Source: Taylorella asinigenitalis ATCC 700933 (GTDB lineage: Bacteria; Pseudomonadota; Gammaproteobacteria; Burkholderiales; Burkholderiaceae_B). From it: a DNA stretch of 64,000 nt. The stretch covers positions 1 to 64,000 of the forward strand of contig NZ_JHXN01000001.1 of NCBI RefSeq assembly GCF_000687755.1, written 5' to 3'. The translations under genes were made by a program, and so were the position numbers. The notes below the pieces were generated by a model, which was given only the letters and a program-made list of their open reading frames with translations, searched no databases and was not told where the DNA came from. Positions 8,120 to 18,768 of the stretch are shown here, piece by piece (positions within the stretch are counted from its first letter, which is position 1; each line of letters starts with the position of its first letter).

Positions 8120-8193
8120 ACTAAGTATAAAAATAAAATATCATATACCTTTTTGTAGGAATAATAACGCTAACCTTTTAATTTATAGGGATT

Positions 8194-8958
8194 ATGGAAC
8201 TCGATTTTAGTTTATTGCACTTGTTATTGCTGTTGGCTGTGGGGCTTGTTGCTGGCTTTATTGATTCTATAGCTGGGGGAGGTGGATTAATAACAATTCC
8301 AGTTCTTATGCTCTCAAATATTCCTCCGCTTTCAGTATTTGCAGTAAATAAAATTCAGGGTGTAGCAGGTTCATCGACAGCCACTTTCACGATGCTTAGA
8401 AAGGGGATAATTAATTTTAAAGAGATGCGGATACCATTTATGGCGTCATTGACAGGGGCTGTTCTCGGGGCCATTGCCATTCAATTTCTTAATGATAAGG
8501 CTCTAAGTATAGTAATTCCAATTGTGCTCTTAGGAATAGGATTTTATTATTTGCTCACTCCTTCTATAGGGAGTGTGGATTCTGAACCGCGTATGTCTAA
8601 AGGTTTATTTAACAGCACAGTAGTGCCTGGTATCGGTTTTTACGATGGCGCTTTTGGCCCTGGGACTGGTTCTTTTTTCTCTCTTTCTTATATTTTGCTG
8701 CGAGGAAAAAATATTATTCAAGCTACTGGCTCGGCTAAGGCTTTAAATTTCGCTAGTAATGTAGCTTCGATGTTGGTATTTGTCCTAGGTGGATATGCTA
8801 TCTGGAGCATTGCCATAGTAATGTCCATAGGTCAAATTATCGGAGCTTACTTAGGATCTCTTGTGGTTATTAAAAAAGGTGCATCGTGGATTAGGCCTAT
8901 GGTAGTGGTCATGTGCTTTTTAATGGTGGCACGTTATCTATATGAACAATTTTTCTAA
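8194..8958 (+). CDS. TSUP-family membrane permease (TauE/SafE)
   Basis: This 254-residue polytopic protein of the sulfite-exporter TauE/SafE family (DUF81) has about eight helices. The first repeat carries AGFIDSIAGGGGLITIPVLML and the second GFYDGAFGPGTGSFFSLSY, the two related motifs of the family. Members export sulfite, sulfoacetate or other organosulfur anions, but the substrate here is not determinable. GGG lies just upstream of the ATG. It is monocistronic between SirB and rnr. Confidence 0.85.
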   Translation: MELDFSLLHLLLLLAVGLVAGFIDSIAGGGGLITIPVLMLSNIPPLSVFAVNKIQGVAGSSTATFTMLRKGIINFKEMRIPFMASLTGAVLGAIAIQFLNDKALSIVIPIVLLGIGFYYLLTPSIGSVDSEPRMSKGLFNSTVVPGIGFYDGAFGPGTGSFFSLSYILLRGKNIIQATGSAKALNFASNVASMLVFVLGGYAIWSIAIVMSIGQIIGAYLGSLVVIKKGASWIRPMVVVMCFLMVARYLYEQFF

Positions 8959-9021
8959 TATGAAAAATAATTAAAAAACTTTCTAGTTAAAATAAACTCA
9001 CTGTAAATTTAGGAGTCGTAA

Positions 9022-11496
9022 ATGGTGTCAAACAAAAATAAAAAAAATGCCCCATTGGACATTCCAAATAATCTCGCCCTAGAAACTGGCATTGAATATG
9101 ACCCCGATGTTCCTAGCCGCGAAGAAATCTTAAAATTTATGCGCGAGCATAAAAAACAAATTGGCTTAGATGCTCTTTCACGTCACTTTAAACTAACTCG
9201 TGATTCTGCCATTCAAGGCTTAGCAAAGCGTCTATCGGCTATGCTCAGAGATACTCAACTTGTATCAGTTAGACAGGGTTACAAAATAAACGACAATTTA
9301 GATGATCTTATTACTGGAACCGTACAAGGACATAGAGATGGTTATGGATTTCTGATTCCAGATGACTGCAACGAGGATATTTATCTTCCTGAGCGAGAGA
9401 TGCTTAAGGTTCTGCATGGCGATAAAGTTACTGTTCGAGTTGTTGGAGATAACCGTGGTCGTCCTGAAGGTGCTATTTTTGAGATTCTTGAAAGGGGTAC
9501 GGAAAAATTAGTTGGACGTCTTTTAAAAGAACAAGGGCAGTGGGTTGTTGTTCCAGAAGATAAAAGAATTAAACATGACATTATTATTCCTAGTGCAGAT
9601 ATATTGTCAGCTCGTCACGGAAATGTAGTGGTTACTGAAATAGTCCGACAACCTACTAGATACTCTCAACCGATTGGAAAGGTGATAGAGGTTTTAGGTG
9701 ATATTGATGACCCAGGCATGGAAATTGAAATTGCTATACGTAAATTTGATGTTCCAGCGGTATTCTCAGAAGCGACGCAGAAATTAGCGAAAACATTTCC
9801 AAAAGAATTAAGGGCATCTGATTATAAAAATAGAGTTGATTTACGTGATGTGCCTTTCATCACAATCGATGGAGAGGATGCACGTGATTATGACGATGCG
9901 GTATATGCAGAATTAGTAAATATAGGATCTGAAAAACGCAAAAGATTGGCTTGGCGTCTTCTTGTTGCTATAGCAGACGTTTCACACTACGTGAAGCCTG
10001 AAGATGCTTTAGATTCGGACGCTCAGGAAAGAGGCACTTCAGTATATTTTCCTCGACGTGTGATTCCTATGCTCCCTGAGGTGCTCTCTAATGGTCTTTG
10101 TTCGTTAAATCCTGAAGTCGACCGTTTAGTTTTGGTTTGTGATATGGTCATTCCCGAAACAGGAGTCAAGGCAGGTGAAGTCTCTGCATATCAATTTTAT
10201 AGTGCCGTAATACATTCGCACGCTCGCACGACATACACTCAAGTCTGGGATATGATTCAAAATGAGGCTGGTCCATCATCTCAAAAATTTAAAGATATTC
10301 GTCCAAATGTGATGGATTTATATCAATTATTCCAATTGCTTCATTCTAAACGTCAAGCTCGTGGAGCAATTGATTTTGATACCGTTGAGACTAAGATAAT
10401 TAGTAATGATATGGGTAAGATTGAGCAAATCGTACCGTTTATTAGAAATAATGCTCATAAATTGATTGAAGAGTGTATGCTTGCAGCAAATACTTGTGCC
10501 GCTGATTTTATTCTCTCAAAAAAGAATCAAGGTCTATTCCGTATTCATGAAGGACCTACGACCGAAAAATTAGAATCTCTAAGAAGCTACTTAAGAAATA
10601 TTGGATTGACTCTAGAAGGTGGTGCAGAGCCTCATTCAAAAGATTATGCAAAGATGATTGAATCGGCGAAAGCGAGACCAGACTTTCAAATTATTCAAAC
10701 CCTAGCTTTACGTTCTATGCAACAAGCTATATATAGTCCAGATAATGTAGGGCATTTTGGCTTAGCTTATGAGGCGTACACACACTTTACCTCTCCTATT
10801 AGACGCTATCCAGATTTGCTTGTGCATAGAGTAATTAAGGGAATTTTATCGGGGAAAAAATATAGCCCGAGTATTGAGGGATATGAGAGAGTTAAGGGAG
10901 AGCCTCAAAAGGTTTATGAACATGGTGTATGGGAGAGACTAGGAATTCAGATGTCTGCTATGGAACGCAGAGCTGATGAAGCCTCAAAAGATGTTGAATC
11001 ATGGCTTAAATGCTGGTTTATACGCGAGCGTACGGGTGAAGTTTTCAGTGGAAAAGTCTCCTCTGTTACACCATTTGGATTATTCGTAACCCTCGATACT
11101 CTCTATGTAGATGGATTAATCCATATTTCAGAGTTAGGGGCGGATTTCTTTCACTACAATGAGGCTACTCAAGAATTAATCGGTGAGAGGACTGGTAAAA
11201 GATATAAGCTTGGAGATTCTTTGCATGTGCAGGTTGCAAGCGTTAATTTAGAAGCACGTAAAATTGATTTCCTACCCGTGAAAGGGATGACTTATTCGAA
11301 TGTTCAAAAAGAATTAGCGGCGATGGACGAGGCCATTGCCACCTCAAAAAGTTATAGAAAAAAGGCCGCAAAAACTAAGCCTCAAGAATTAAAAGGCATG
11401 ACAGCTCATCAAAGACGTGCAAAGCAGAAACGAGAACAAAGAGATGAGTTCAAAAAATCTAATACAAAAAAATCCTCGCGTAAAAGAAGGAAATAA
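9022..11496 (+). CDS. rnr: Ribonuclease R
   Basis: This 824-residue 3'-5' exoribonuclease degrades structured RNA, rRNA and mRNA decay intermediates. The order is an N-terminal winged-helix region (about 25-90), cold-shock domains (about 95-260), the RNB catalytic domain (about 270-600) and an S1 domain (about 675-760). The RNB domain holds [14 protein letters not shown] with the magnesium-binding Asp cluster, and the S1 domain reads [19 protein letters not shown] Lys/Arg-rich tail ends the protein. AGGAG 6-7 bases before the ATG fixes the start. Its stop overlaps the rlmB start (TAATG), the usual rnr-rlmB pairing. Confidence 0.96.
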   Translation: MVSNKNKKNAPLDIPNNLALETGIEYDPDVPSREEILKFMREHKKQIGLDALSRHFKLTRDSAIQGLAKRLSAMLRDTQLVSVRQGYKINDNLDDLITGTVQGHRDGYGFLIPDDCNEDIYLPEREMLKVLHGDKVTVRVVGDNRGRPEGAIFEILERGTEKLVGRLLKEQGQWVVVPEDKRIKHDIIIPSADILSARHGNVVVTEIVRQPTRYSQPIGKVIEVLGDIDDPGMEIEIAIRKFDVPAVFSEATQKLAKTFPKELRASDYKNRVDLRDVPFITIDGEDARDYDDAVYAELVNIGSEKRKRLAWRLLVAIADVSHYVKPEDALDSDAQERGTSVYFPRRVIPMLPEVLSNGLCSLNPEVDRLVLVCDMVIPETGVKAGEVSAYQFYSAVIHSHARTTYTQVWDMIQNEAGPSSQKFKDIRPNVMDLYQLFQLLHSKRQARGAIDFDTVETKIISNDMGKIEQIVPFIRNNAHKLIEECMLAANTCAADFILSKKNQGLFRIHEGPTTEKLESLRSYLRNIGLTLEGGAEPHSKDYAKMIESAKARPDFQIIQTLALRSMQQAIYSPDNVGHFGLAYEAYTHFTSPIRRYPDLLVHRVIKGILSGKKYSPSIEGYERVKGEPQKVYEHGVWERLGIQMSAMERRADEASKDVESWLKCWFIRERTGEVFSGKVSSVTPFGLFVTLDTLYVDGLIHISELGADFFHYNEATQELIGERTGKRYKLGDSLHVQVASVNLEARKIDFLPVKGMTYSNVQKELAAMDEAIATSKSYRKKAAKTKPQELKGMTAHQRRAKQKREQRDEFKKSNTKKSSRKRRK

Positions 11497-12233
11497 TGTC
11501 AAATACTCAATTACTAGCGGGCTTCCATGCGGTTAATGCCCGCATAAAACATGCCCCCGACTCGGTAAAAGAAATATATTTTGATTCAAGCAGAAGGGAT
11601 GTACGCATGCAGTCTTTGCTCGATAAAGCAAGGGAGTGCAATCTAAAAATTTATGGCGTGGATATTCAAAGGCTCGACTCCTTGGCTAAAGGGATCAAAC
11701 ATCAAGGGGTAGTTGCAATTGCCACTACTCAACAGCTTGCTGTTAACGTGGACGATGTTTTGGATGTAATCACTGAACCCGCTTTTTTGCTTATTTTGGA
11801 TGGGGTAACGGATCCGCACAATTTAGGTGCATGCCTAAGAACAGCCGATGCAGTGGGTGTACATGCGGTTATTGCCCCTAAGGATAAGTCGGTAGGTCTT
11901 AATGCTACAGTTCAAAGGGTCGCATGTGGCGCGGCGGAAACGGTGCCATATATCATGGTTACGAATTTAGCAAGAACTATGCGATCACTAAAAGAGAGAG
12001 GAGTATGGCTTATAGGTACAACTGATGCGGCTGACTCAAGTATTTACGACATAGATGCAAAATTACCCACTGCATGGGTTATGGGGGCTGAAGGCGATGG
12101 CATGCGTCGCTTAACTTCAGAAACATGTGATCAACTTGTAAGCATTCCAATGATGGGCTCAGTAGAGAGTCTAAATGTAAGCGTTGCGAGTGCTGTGTGT
12201 TTATATGAAACTTTGCGTCAAAGGTCTCAATAA
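11496..12233 (+). CDS. rlmB: 23S rRNA (Gm2251) 2'-O-methyltransferase RlmB
   Basis: This 245-residue SpoU/TrmH-type SPOUT enzyme uses S-adenosylmethionine to methylate G2251 in the peptidyl-transferase P loop. The three SPOUT motifs are present: [20 protein letters not shown], the glycine-rich [14 protein letters not shown], and [18 protein letters not shown], which builds the trefoil knot. An N-terminal L30e-like substrate-binding domain occupies about residues 5-75. It is coupled to rnr by a one-base overlap and followed one base later by a PLP enzyme. Confidence 0.94.
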   Translation: MSNTQLLAGFHAVNARIKHAPDSVKEIYFDSSRRDVRMQSLLDKARECNLKIYGVDIQRLDSLAKGIKHQGVVAIATTQQLAVNVDDVLDVITEPAFLLILDGVTDPHNLGACLRTADAVGVHAVIAPKDKSVGLNATVQRVACGAAETVPYIMVTNLARTMRSLKERGVWLIGTTDAADSSIYDIDAKLPTAWVMGAEGDGMRRLTSETCDQLVSIPMMGSVESLNVSVASAVCLYETLRQRSQ

Positions 12234-12234
12234 A

Positions 12235-13476
12235 ATGAATAATGAAAACTCTCTTATAACCAATGTTTTACATTCGGACAGAAAATTAGAAGTCGATACC
12301 CGTCCTGTTCAATATCCAATTCATGCGACCCTTCATTATGCTTTTGATAAAGTTGAGGACTTAATCGCTACATTTCAAAGTAAGCCAGGATATGCCTATT
12401 CTAGGCAAGGGACCCCTACAACTACGGCTTTAGAGACAAAGATTAATGCAATGGAAGAGGGAGTGGGTACAGTTTGTTGCTCTTCTGGCATGGCGGCTAT
12501 TGCAGGTGTATTTCTAACCTTGCTAAAAGCTGGTGACCACTTTATTTGCTCCCATTATATCTTTGGAAATACAAATAGTTTCTTTAGCACATTAATGCGT
12601 TTTGGTGTGGAAGTGACTTTTGTAGATACTACTAGAGTTGATGATCTTAAAGCAGCACTTAGGCCAAATACAAAATTGGTTTTTTCCGAATCCATTGCCA
12701 ACCCGATGACGCAAGTGAGCGATTTAAAAGGAATAGGCGATTTTTGCGAAAAGCACGGGCTTATATTTTTTCTAGATAACACCATGCTAACGCCTGTTGT
12801 GTTAAAGGGTAGCGATGTGAAAGCCTCCCTTGTAATGCATTCATTGTCAAAATCGATGGGCGGTCACGCAAATGCTTTAGGCGGATCTATTACGGATACG
12901 GGTTTATATGATTGGTCGAATTACCCTAATATTCAAGAGCGATATCGTAAAGGCGATAGTAAAAAATGGGCCATTACGCAGATTAAGAAAAAGTATTTGC
13001 GCGATATGGGGGCGACCCTTTCTGCTGATTCAGCTCATAAAATTTCTGTAGGCTTAGAGACAGTGGAGCTGCGTGTTAAGCGTGCTCACGAGAATGCATT
13101 GGGTTTGGCTAAATATTTAGAGCAAAGTCCATATTTTAAAAATGTCAAATACCCTGGGCTTAAATCGCATGCGCAGCATGAACTTGCAAGCTCTCTTACT
13201 GGTGGCAATGCCTACGGATTCCTCATTTCTGCTGAATTATCAGAAAATCTTGATATGAAAGCGGTGTTGAATAATTTTAAAACCATTATTTTGGCATCGC
13301 ATTTAGGGGACAATCGTACGCTTTGTATACCCGTAGCCCAGACAATTTTCTATGAAATGTCTCAAGAAACCCTCAATAACATGAATATAAGCCATAATAC
13401 TTTACGCTTTTCCGTTGGAATTGAGTTATTATTGGATATAATAAAAGACATAGAGCAAGCAGTAGAAGCTCATTGA
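12235..13476 (+). CDS. Cystathionine gamma-synthase family PLP enzyme
   Basis: This 413-residue protein belongs to the Cys/Met-metabolism PLP family. The cofactor Lys is in VMHSLSKSMGGH. YSRQGTPTT near the N-terminus and LGDNRTLCIPVA near the C-terminus are also family motifs. It fits best the subgroup called cystathionine gamma-synthase family protein, with QIRKKxLRDMGATLS-like sequence, rather than MetB or MetZ proper. Substrate preference is therefore uncertain. The ATG at 12235 is chosen because it is one base after the rlmB stop and starts the conserved N-terminus. A start at 12184 would lie inside rlmB. It is likely co-transcribed with rnr-rlmB. Confidence 0.82.
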   Translation: MNNENSLITNVLHSDRKLEVDTRPVQYPIHATLHYAFDKVEDLIATFQSKPGYAYSRQGTPTTTALETKINAMEEGVGTVCCSSGMAAIAGVFLTLLKAGDHFICSHYIFGNTNSFFSTLMRFGVEVTFVDTTRVDDLKAALRPNTKLVFSESIANPMTQVSDLKGIGDFCEKHGLIFFLDNTMLTPVVLKGSDVKASLVMHSLSKSMGGHANALGGSITDTGLYDWSNYPNIQERYRKGDSKKWAITQIKKKYLRDMGATLSADSAHKISVGLETVELRVKRAHENALGLAKYLEQSPYFKNVKYPGLKSHAQHELASSLTGGNAYGFLISAELSENLDMKAVLNNFKTIILASHLGDNRTLCIPVAQTIFYEMSQETLNNMNISHNTLRFSVGIELLLDIIKDIEQAVEAH

Positions 13477-13554
13477 CTTTAATCCTAATATTATTTAGGT
13501 TCGTTTTGTAAGTAAACACTTATAATTTTTTCTTTAGTACACATAGGGGTCCAA

Positions 13555-13836
13555 ATGAATAAAACCGAATTAATCGAAAAAATTGCAGATAAGACTGATT
13601 TATCTAAAGCGGCTGCTGGTCGTGCTCTTGATGCTACTATCGAGGCTATCAAAGCTTCATTGAAGAAAGGTCAACCAGTAACTTTGGTAGGTTTTGGCAC
13701 TTTCCGCGTTAATGTTAGGGCCGCTCGTAAAGGACGCAATCCACGCACTAAAGAAGTTATTCAAATCAAAAAGGCTAAAGTACCTAAATTTGTTCCAGGT
13801 AAAGCTCTTAAAGAAATCGTTAACGGTGGAAAATAA
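13555..13836 (+). CDS. hupB: HU-family nucleoid protein
   Basis: This 93-residue HU/IHF-family DNA-bending protein matches HU-beta in length. Residues 1-45 form the helical dimer body ([20 protein letters not shown]...). The beta-arm has [20 protein letters not shown] with the conserved RxGRNPxT tip. [12 protein letters not shown] closes the fold. IHF would differ in the arm, so HU is preferred. AGGGG lies about 8 bases before the ATG and TATAAT at 13521-13526 could be the -10 element. A strong terminator follows. Confidence 0.93.
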   Translation: MNKTELIEKIADKTDLSKAAAGRALDATIEAIKASLKKGQPVTLVGFGTFRVNVRAARKGRNPRTKEVIQIKKAKVPKFVPGKALKEIVNGGK

Positions 13837-13866
13837 TTAATTTCAATTCCATTTGTTTCATTTTTT

Positions 13867-13894
13867 AAAAAAGCCTGTTGTATCAGGCTTTTTT
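13867..13894 (+). terminator. Rho-independent terminator of hupB
   Basis: AAAAAAGCCTG (13867-13877) pairs with CAGGCTTTTTT (13884-13894) around TTGTAT. Confidence 0.9.
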
Positions 13895-13913
13895 GTTTCT
13901 ATAATATTTGGCT

Positions 13914-14897
13914 ATGAAAAAGATAATCGTTGTTATTATTGTTCTGGCTGCTATAGCTGGCGGTGTATATTGGTATTTCACTAAAGAAAAGAAATCATTG
14001 CCAGAGGGGATTGTATCTACCAATGGTCGACTAGTAATGGATCGTATGGATTTGGCTAGTTTGTATCCTGGTAGAGTTCATCAAATTCATGTTATTGAAG
14101 GGGAGAATGTTAAGAAAAATCAAATTCTAGTCTCTTTATCTTCTGAGCAATCTAAATCCCAACTTGCGGCTACTGAAGCCGCTCAAAATAGAGCGAAAGT
14201 TGCTACTGAGAGAGTTAAATCGGAGATTGATGCCAGAACTCAACAATTAAAAGTTGCAGAATTAGAGTATTCAAATGCTCAAAAACTCTATAACCAAAGA
14301 CTTATTTCTCAAGTTGAACTATCCCGTAGAAAATTAGATTACGAAACAGCAAAAGCTGCAGTTGATGCAGCATCAGCAGGTTTGGCAGAGGCTGAGGCTG
14401 GAGTTGATCAAGCTCAAGCTCAAGTTAATGCCGTTAAATCAGCTGACGATGATATGGTAGTGCGTGCTCCTATTGATGGAAGAGTTGAATTTGTAATCGT
14501 TCAACAGGGAAATGTTATTGGAGCTGGTAGCAAAGTGGTATCTTTGTTGGATCCGACTGATATATATATGAATGTATTTCTCCCTACACAAGACATTGCC
14601 AACTTAAAATTAAATTCTGAAGCAAGAATTGTGTTAGATGGGGTAGATGCTGTGTTTCCAGCAACAATTACTTATATTTCACCAAAAGCTCAATTTACTC
14701 CTAAGTATGTAGAGACCAAAAGTGAACGTGATAAATTAATGTATAAAGTTAAGCTTCAGATTCCTGCTGAGCTTGCAGTAGAACAGGAAAAATATTTAAA
14801 AGGTGGTCTTACTGGTGTTGCTTACTTTAACTTTGTTGACTCATCAAATTGGCCTGCAGAACTAGAATTAAAAAATCCTCCTCTACAAAATAACTAA
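13914..14897 (+). CDS. HlyD-family membrane fusion protein of an ABC efflux system
   Basis: This 327-residue periplasmic adaptor has one N-terminal helix (MKKIIVVIIVLAAIAGGVYWYF). A lipoyl half-motif follows (LASLYPGRVHQIHVIEGENVKKNQILVSL), then an Ala/Gln-rich coiled-coil hairpin (about 80-180) and the returning lipoyl half (VVRAPIDGRVEFVIVQQGNVIGAG). Beta-barrel sequence completes it. It resembles YhiI, the partner of RbbA/YhhJ. It starts 20 bases after the HU terminator, and the next gene begins 11 bases after its stop. ATG at 13914 is preferred to a TTG two codons earlier. It would bridge the inner-membrane ABC proteins and the outer-membrane channel at 18769. Confidence 0.88.
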   Translation: MKKIIVVIIVLAAIAGGVYWYFTKEKKSLPEGIVSTNGRLVMDRMDLASLYPGRVHQIHVIEGENVKKNQILVSLSSEQSKSQLAATEAAQNRAKVATERVKSEIDARTQQLKVAELEYSNAQKLYNQRLISQVELSRRKLDYETAKAAVDAASAGLAEAEAGVDQAQAQVNAVKSADDDMVVRAPIDGRVEFVIVQQGNVIGAGSKVVSLLDPTDIYMNVFLPTQDIANLKLNSEARIVLDGVDAVFPATITYISPKAQFTPKYVETKSERDKLMYKVKLQIPAELAVEQEKYLKGGLTGVAYFNFVDSSNWPAELELKNPPLQNN

Positions 14898-14908
14898 GGA
14901 CGAGACTA

Positions 14909-17641
14909 ATGGAATTTTCTGTCTCGATTAGAAACTTAGTCCATAATTACGGGAAAACTAAGGCACTGCGAGGCATAGACCTTGACTTACCATCAAACTG
15001 CACAATAGGTTTGATTGGCCCTGATGGAGTGGGTAAATCTACTTTATTGGGTCTGATAGTAGGCGTAAAGAAAATCCAAAATGGATGCGCGCAAGTTTTA
15101 GGTCGTGATATTTCAAAGGGCTCTGTACGAGACGAGCTTTCACACGATATAGCTTTTATGCCCCAAGGTCTAGGGCATAATTTATATCCAACCCTATCCA
15201 TTTATGAAAACATAGATTTTCATGCAAGATTGTATGGCTTGCGTGGAAAATACAAACATCAAAGAATTGTGCAACTTATGCAGGCTACTAACCTTGCATC
15301 ATTTTCAGATAGACCAGCAGGTAAGCTATCTGGTGGGATGAAGCAAAAGTTAAGTTTATGTTGTGCACTTGTGCATTCTCCAAAATTGCTTGTTTTAGAT
15401 GAGCCAACTACTGGAGTTGATCCTCTATCGAGGCAGCAATTCTGGGAATTGGTTGAGAATATTCGATCTAACTCAGGAGATATGACCGTATTAGTATCTA
15501 CGGCTTACATTGATGAAGCAGAACAATTTGAATATTTGGTGGCCATGGACGATGGACAAGTACTTGTAGCAGAAAAAACTGCAGATGTATTAGCTGATGG
15601 GGGTTATAGTACTTTAGAAGAGAAGTATATAAGTTTATTGCCACCAGAAAAACAAACTAATCCAGACCTTATTCAAAAATCACCTCTTCAGATTGATCCA
15701 AACGAGCCTCTAGTGATGGAGGCGAAGGATTTAACCAAAAAATTCGGAAATTTCACTGCTGTAAATGATGTAGATTTTGAAATTCACAAGGGAGAGATAT
15801 TTGGCTTCTTAGGGGCTAATGGATGCGGGAAATCCACAACGATGAAGATGCTCACGGGCTTAGTGGAGCCTACAAGCGGCACGGCTTATCTGTTGGGTCA
15901 TGAAATTGATCCAAATGATATTTCTACACGTAAAAGAGTGGGATATATGTCTCAATCCTTCTCTTTATATGAAGAGTTAACTGTACACGAAAATTTACTT
16001 TTACATGCAAGATTATATGAGATGGGTTCAAAAGAGGGTAAAAAAGCCATCGAGCAGGCATTGCGTGACTATCAGCTTAGTGAAGTAGCTAATACAAAAC
16101 CATCAGATTTGCCGTTAGGTATTAGACAGAGATTACAATTGGCGGCCGCTATATTACACTCACCTGATGTGCTTATATTGGATGAACCTACGTCGGGAGT
16201 GGATCCTGCCGCAAGAGATATGTTTTGGGAGCAACTTATACATCTGTCTCGTGATAAGCAGATGACTATTTTCGTTTCTACCCATTTTATGAATGAAGCA
16301 GAAAGATGCGACAGGATATCGCTTATGAATCAAGGCGAGGTGCTTGCTATGGGGACTCCCCAAGAGCTTATTGATTCTAAGGGTGCGGAGAATCTTGAGC
16401 AAGCATTTATTCAATATTTGATTGAAGCTCAGGCTTCTAACGAAAAAGATTCAGTTGCTCATTCAGAAGAGTTTGAGATGATTACGGCACCAGATAAGCC
16501 AAAAAAATCATTCAATCCTTTTGGAGCCTTATCATTAATACAAACATTTGCAATAAGAGAAGGTAAGGAACTATTGCGCGATAAGATTCGACTTTTCTTT
16601 GCAGTCTTTGGACCAATTTTCTTGATGGTAGGAGCTTCACTTGGTATCTCTTTTGATATTCATGATATTAAATTTTCTGTTCTTGATCAGGATAGAACTA
16701 CAGAGAGTAGAGCATTAGTGGAGCGTTTTGAAGGCTCTCCATATTTTATAAATATCCCTGAAATTTCCGATATATCGCAAGTTCAGGAAGTTATTAAGGC
16801 AGGGAAGGCACGTCTGGTTATTAATATATCAGAAGGATTTGGGCAGCAAGTTTTAAGAGGTGAGCGGCCAGAGATTAATTTTGTTATCGACGGGGCCGTC
16901 CCATTTTTTGCTAGTAATATTCGTGGTTATATTGAAGGCATTCTAAATGATTATGTACAGGAGCGATTATCGACACTGCCCATTGATCTTTCATTGCCAT
17001 TTAATATTGAGCCTCGATATGTTTACAATCAGGACTTTAAGAGTATCTATTCCATCACACCTGGCATGATTATGATGGCCCTTATGATGGTTCCTGCAGT
17101 TATGACTGCATTAGGTGTTGTGCGTGAGAAAGAAATTGGCTCAATCATGAATTTATACGGATCGCCTGCAAGCAAACTTGAATTTTTAATAGGAAAGCAG
17201 TTGCCTTATGTTGCCGTTTCTTTTGTAAGTTTTTTTGTTATGGTAGCACTTGCTTATTTTGTTTTAGGCGTTCCTATCAGAGGTAATCTATTTGCTATGG
17301 CATTGGGTGCTCTACTTATGATTTTTGCTTCTACTTCATTTGGTCTTTTGGTATCTTGCTTTATGTCATCTCAAGTTGCAGCTATATTTGCAACTGCGAT
17401 ATTGGGTCTAATACCATCTTTAAACTATTCGGGACTTTTATTTCCAGTTTCTAATTTAACGGGGTTTGCAGCTATAGTTGCACGTGCATTCCCGACCTCA
17501 TGGTATCAACTTATCAGTATTGGTGCATTTACAAAAGGATTAAGTTTTTCCCATTTCATATTACCGTATCTAGCTCTGATAGGATTCACCACTGTTTATT
17601 TAACAGTTGCTAGTCTGTTTCTCAAAAAGCAGGAGAAATAG
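14909..17641 (+). CDS. RbbA/YhiH-like fused ABC protein (two ATPase domains + ABC-2 permease)
   Basis: This 910-residue protein has three parts. The first ATPase (about 1-230) has Walker A GLIGPDGVGKSTLL, signature LSGGMKQKLSL and LLVLDEPTTGVDPLS. The second (about 265-500) has GFLGANGCGKSTTMK, the weak signature LPLGIRQRLQLAAA and LILDEPTSGVDP. An ABC-2 permease with about six helices (535-910) ends it. The layout and the GPDGVGKS loop match E. coli YhiH/RbbA. RbbA was named as a ribosome-associated ATPase, but the HlyD and outer-membrane genes on either side argue for efflux. The stop abuts the next start. Confidence 0.88.
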   Translation: MEFSVSIRNLVHNYGKTKALRGIDLDLPSNCTIGLIGPDGVGKSTLLGLIVGVKKIQNGCAQVLGRDISKGSVRDELSHDIAFMPQGLGHNLYPTLSIYENIDFHARLYGLRGKYKHQRIVQLMQATNLASFSDRPAGKLSGGMKQKLSLCCALVHSPKLLVLDEPTTGVDPLSRQQFWELVENIRSNSGDMTVLVSTAYIDEAEQFEYLVAMDDGQVLVAEKTADVLADGGYSTLEEKYISLLPPEKQTNPDLIQKSPLQIDPNEPLVMEAKDLTKKFGNFTAVNDVDFEIHKGEIFGFLGANGCGKSTTMKMLTGLVEPTSGTAYLLGHEIDPNDISTRKRVGYMSQSFSLYEELTVHENLLLHARLYEMGSKEGKKAIEQALRDYQLSEVANTKPSDLPLGIRQRLQLAAAILHSPDVLILDEPTSGVDPAARDMFWEQLIHLSRDKQMTIFVSTHFMNEAERCDRISLMNQGEVLAMGTPQELIDSKGAENLEQAFIQYLIEAQASNEKDSVAHSEEFEMITAPDKPKKSFNPFGALSLIQTFAIREGKELLRDKIRLFFAVFGPIFLMVGASLGISFDIHDIKFSVLDQDRTTESRALVERFEGSPYFINIPEISDISQVQEVIKAGKARLVINISEGFGQQVLRGERPEINFVIDGAVPFFASNIRGYIEGILNDYVQERLSTLPIDLSLPFNIEPRYVYNQDFKSIYSITPGMIMMALMMVPAVMTALGVVREKEIGSIMNLYGSPASKLEFLIGKQLPYVAVSFVSFFVMVALAYFVLGVPIRGNLFAMALGALLMIFASTSFGLLVSCFMSSQVAAIFATAILGLIPSLNYSGLLFPVSNLTGFAAIVARAFPTSWYQLISIGAFTKGLSFSHFILPYLALIGFTTVYLTVASLFLKKQEK

Positions 17642-18763
17642 ATGTCTTTTAAAAATATATGGTATTTAATACTTAAAGAGATAAAGAGTGTAATTAGCGA
17701 CATACCGCTAGTTGGGTTGGTTATTGTAGTGTTCACTGTGGCAGTTTATTCCGTATCTAAGGGTGTTACTACAGAAGTAAAAAACGCATCCATTGCCGTC
17801 ATAGATAATGATCATTCTAGTTTATCTTATAAAATTCGAGACGCCTTTTTAGCACCGCAATTTAAGCAGTCCAAGGTCATATCATATTCCGAAAGGGATG
17901 CACTTATGGACCAAGGCAAGTTTGTATTCGTAGTAGATATTCCTCCTAATTTCCAAAAGGATCTTTTAGCTGGAAGTAAACCTCAAATCCAGGTTTTGAT
18001 TGATGCTACGGCTGCTACAGTTGCAGGCTTAGGTGGGGTATATGTTCAAAGAATTATTACAAATGAAATTTTGGATTTTTTAAACGTAGACACCTCTGTT
18101 ATGAATCCGTTTTTTGAACCTGTAATCCACACGCTTTTCAATCAGAATCAGGATACAGTTTGGTTTATCGGTGTAACACAAGTTTTAGGAAATGTTACTT
18201 TACTAGTTATGATTCTGGTGGGAGCGGCTATTATTAGGGAAAGGGAGCACGGAACAATAGAACATTTGCTTGTGATGCCTGTAAAAGCTAGTGAAATTGC
18301 TTTATCTAAGATTATCACTAATGGCGGTATGATTATGATTGCCGCTATGTTATCTATGTTTTTTGTGGTGCATTTACTTCTGGAGGTTCCTATTAATGGA
18401 AGTGTGCCACTATTTTTTGTTGGACTTATTGTATATGTGTATACGATGGCCTCTCTAGCATTATGGCTATCGACATTGGCTCCAACATTGCCACAATTTG
18501 GTTTGCTTTGTATACCAATTTATATTGTAAGTAGATTGTTATCAGGTCTTGAGACACCTCTTGAGAGTATGTCGCCTATAATTCAAAAAGTATCACATTT
18601 ATCTCCAGTTACGCAATTTAGTATTTTTTCTCAAGCCGTACTTTTTAGAGATGCTGGAATTGATATTGTGTGGCCGCAGATTGTTATTCTTACAATTATG
18701 GGAACTTCATTTTTTATTTTTGCTTTATCTAAATTTCGCTCTATGCTTGCTAGGCAGGGTTAA
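17642..18763 (+). CDS. ABC-2 type permease (YhhJ-like)
   Basis: This 373-residue inner-membrane protein is of the ABC-2 family. It has one N-terminal helix, a large extracytoplasmic domain (about 45-170) and five or six C-terminal helices, starting at FIGVTQVLGNVTLLVMILVGAAIIREREHGTIEHLLVMPV. The RE.E.GT.E.L...P motif is the ABC-2 hallmark. It would pair with the permease half of the 910-residue protein, whose stop is immediately before this ATG. The outer-membrane factor gene starts 5 bases after it. Confidence 0.88.
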   Translation: MSFKNIWYLILKEIKSVISDIPLVGLVIVVFTVAVYSVSKGVTTEVKNASIAVIDNDHSSLSYKIRDAFLAPQFKQSKVISYSERDALMDQGKFVFVVDIPPNFQKDLLAGSKPQIQVLIDATAATVAGLGGVYVQRIITNEILDFLNVDTSVMNPFFEPVIHTLFNQNQDTVWFIGVTQVLGNVTLLVMILVGAAIIREREHGTIEHLLVMPVKASEIALSKIITNGGMIMIAAMLSMFFVVHLLLEVPINGSVPLFFVGLIVYVYTMASLALWLSTLAPTLPQFGLLCIPIYIVSRLLSGLETPLESMSPIIQKVSHLSPVTQFSIFSQAVLFRDAGIDIVWPQIVILTIMGTSFFIFALSKFRSMLARQG

Positions 18764-18768
18764 TCTAT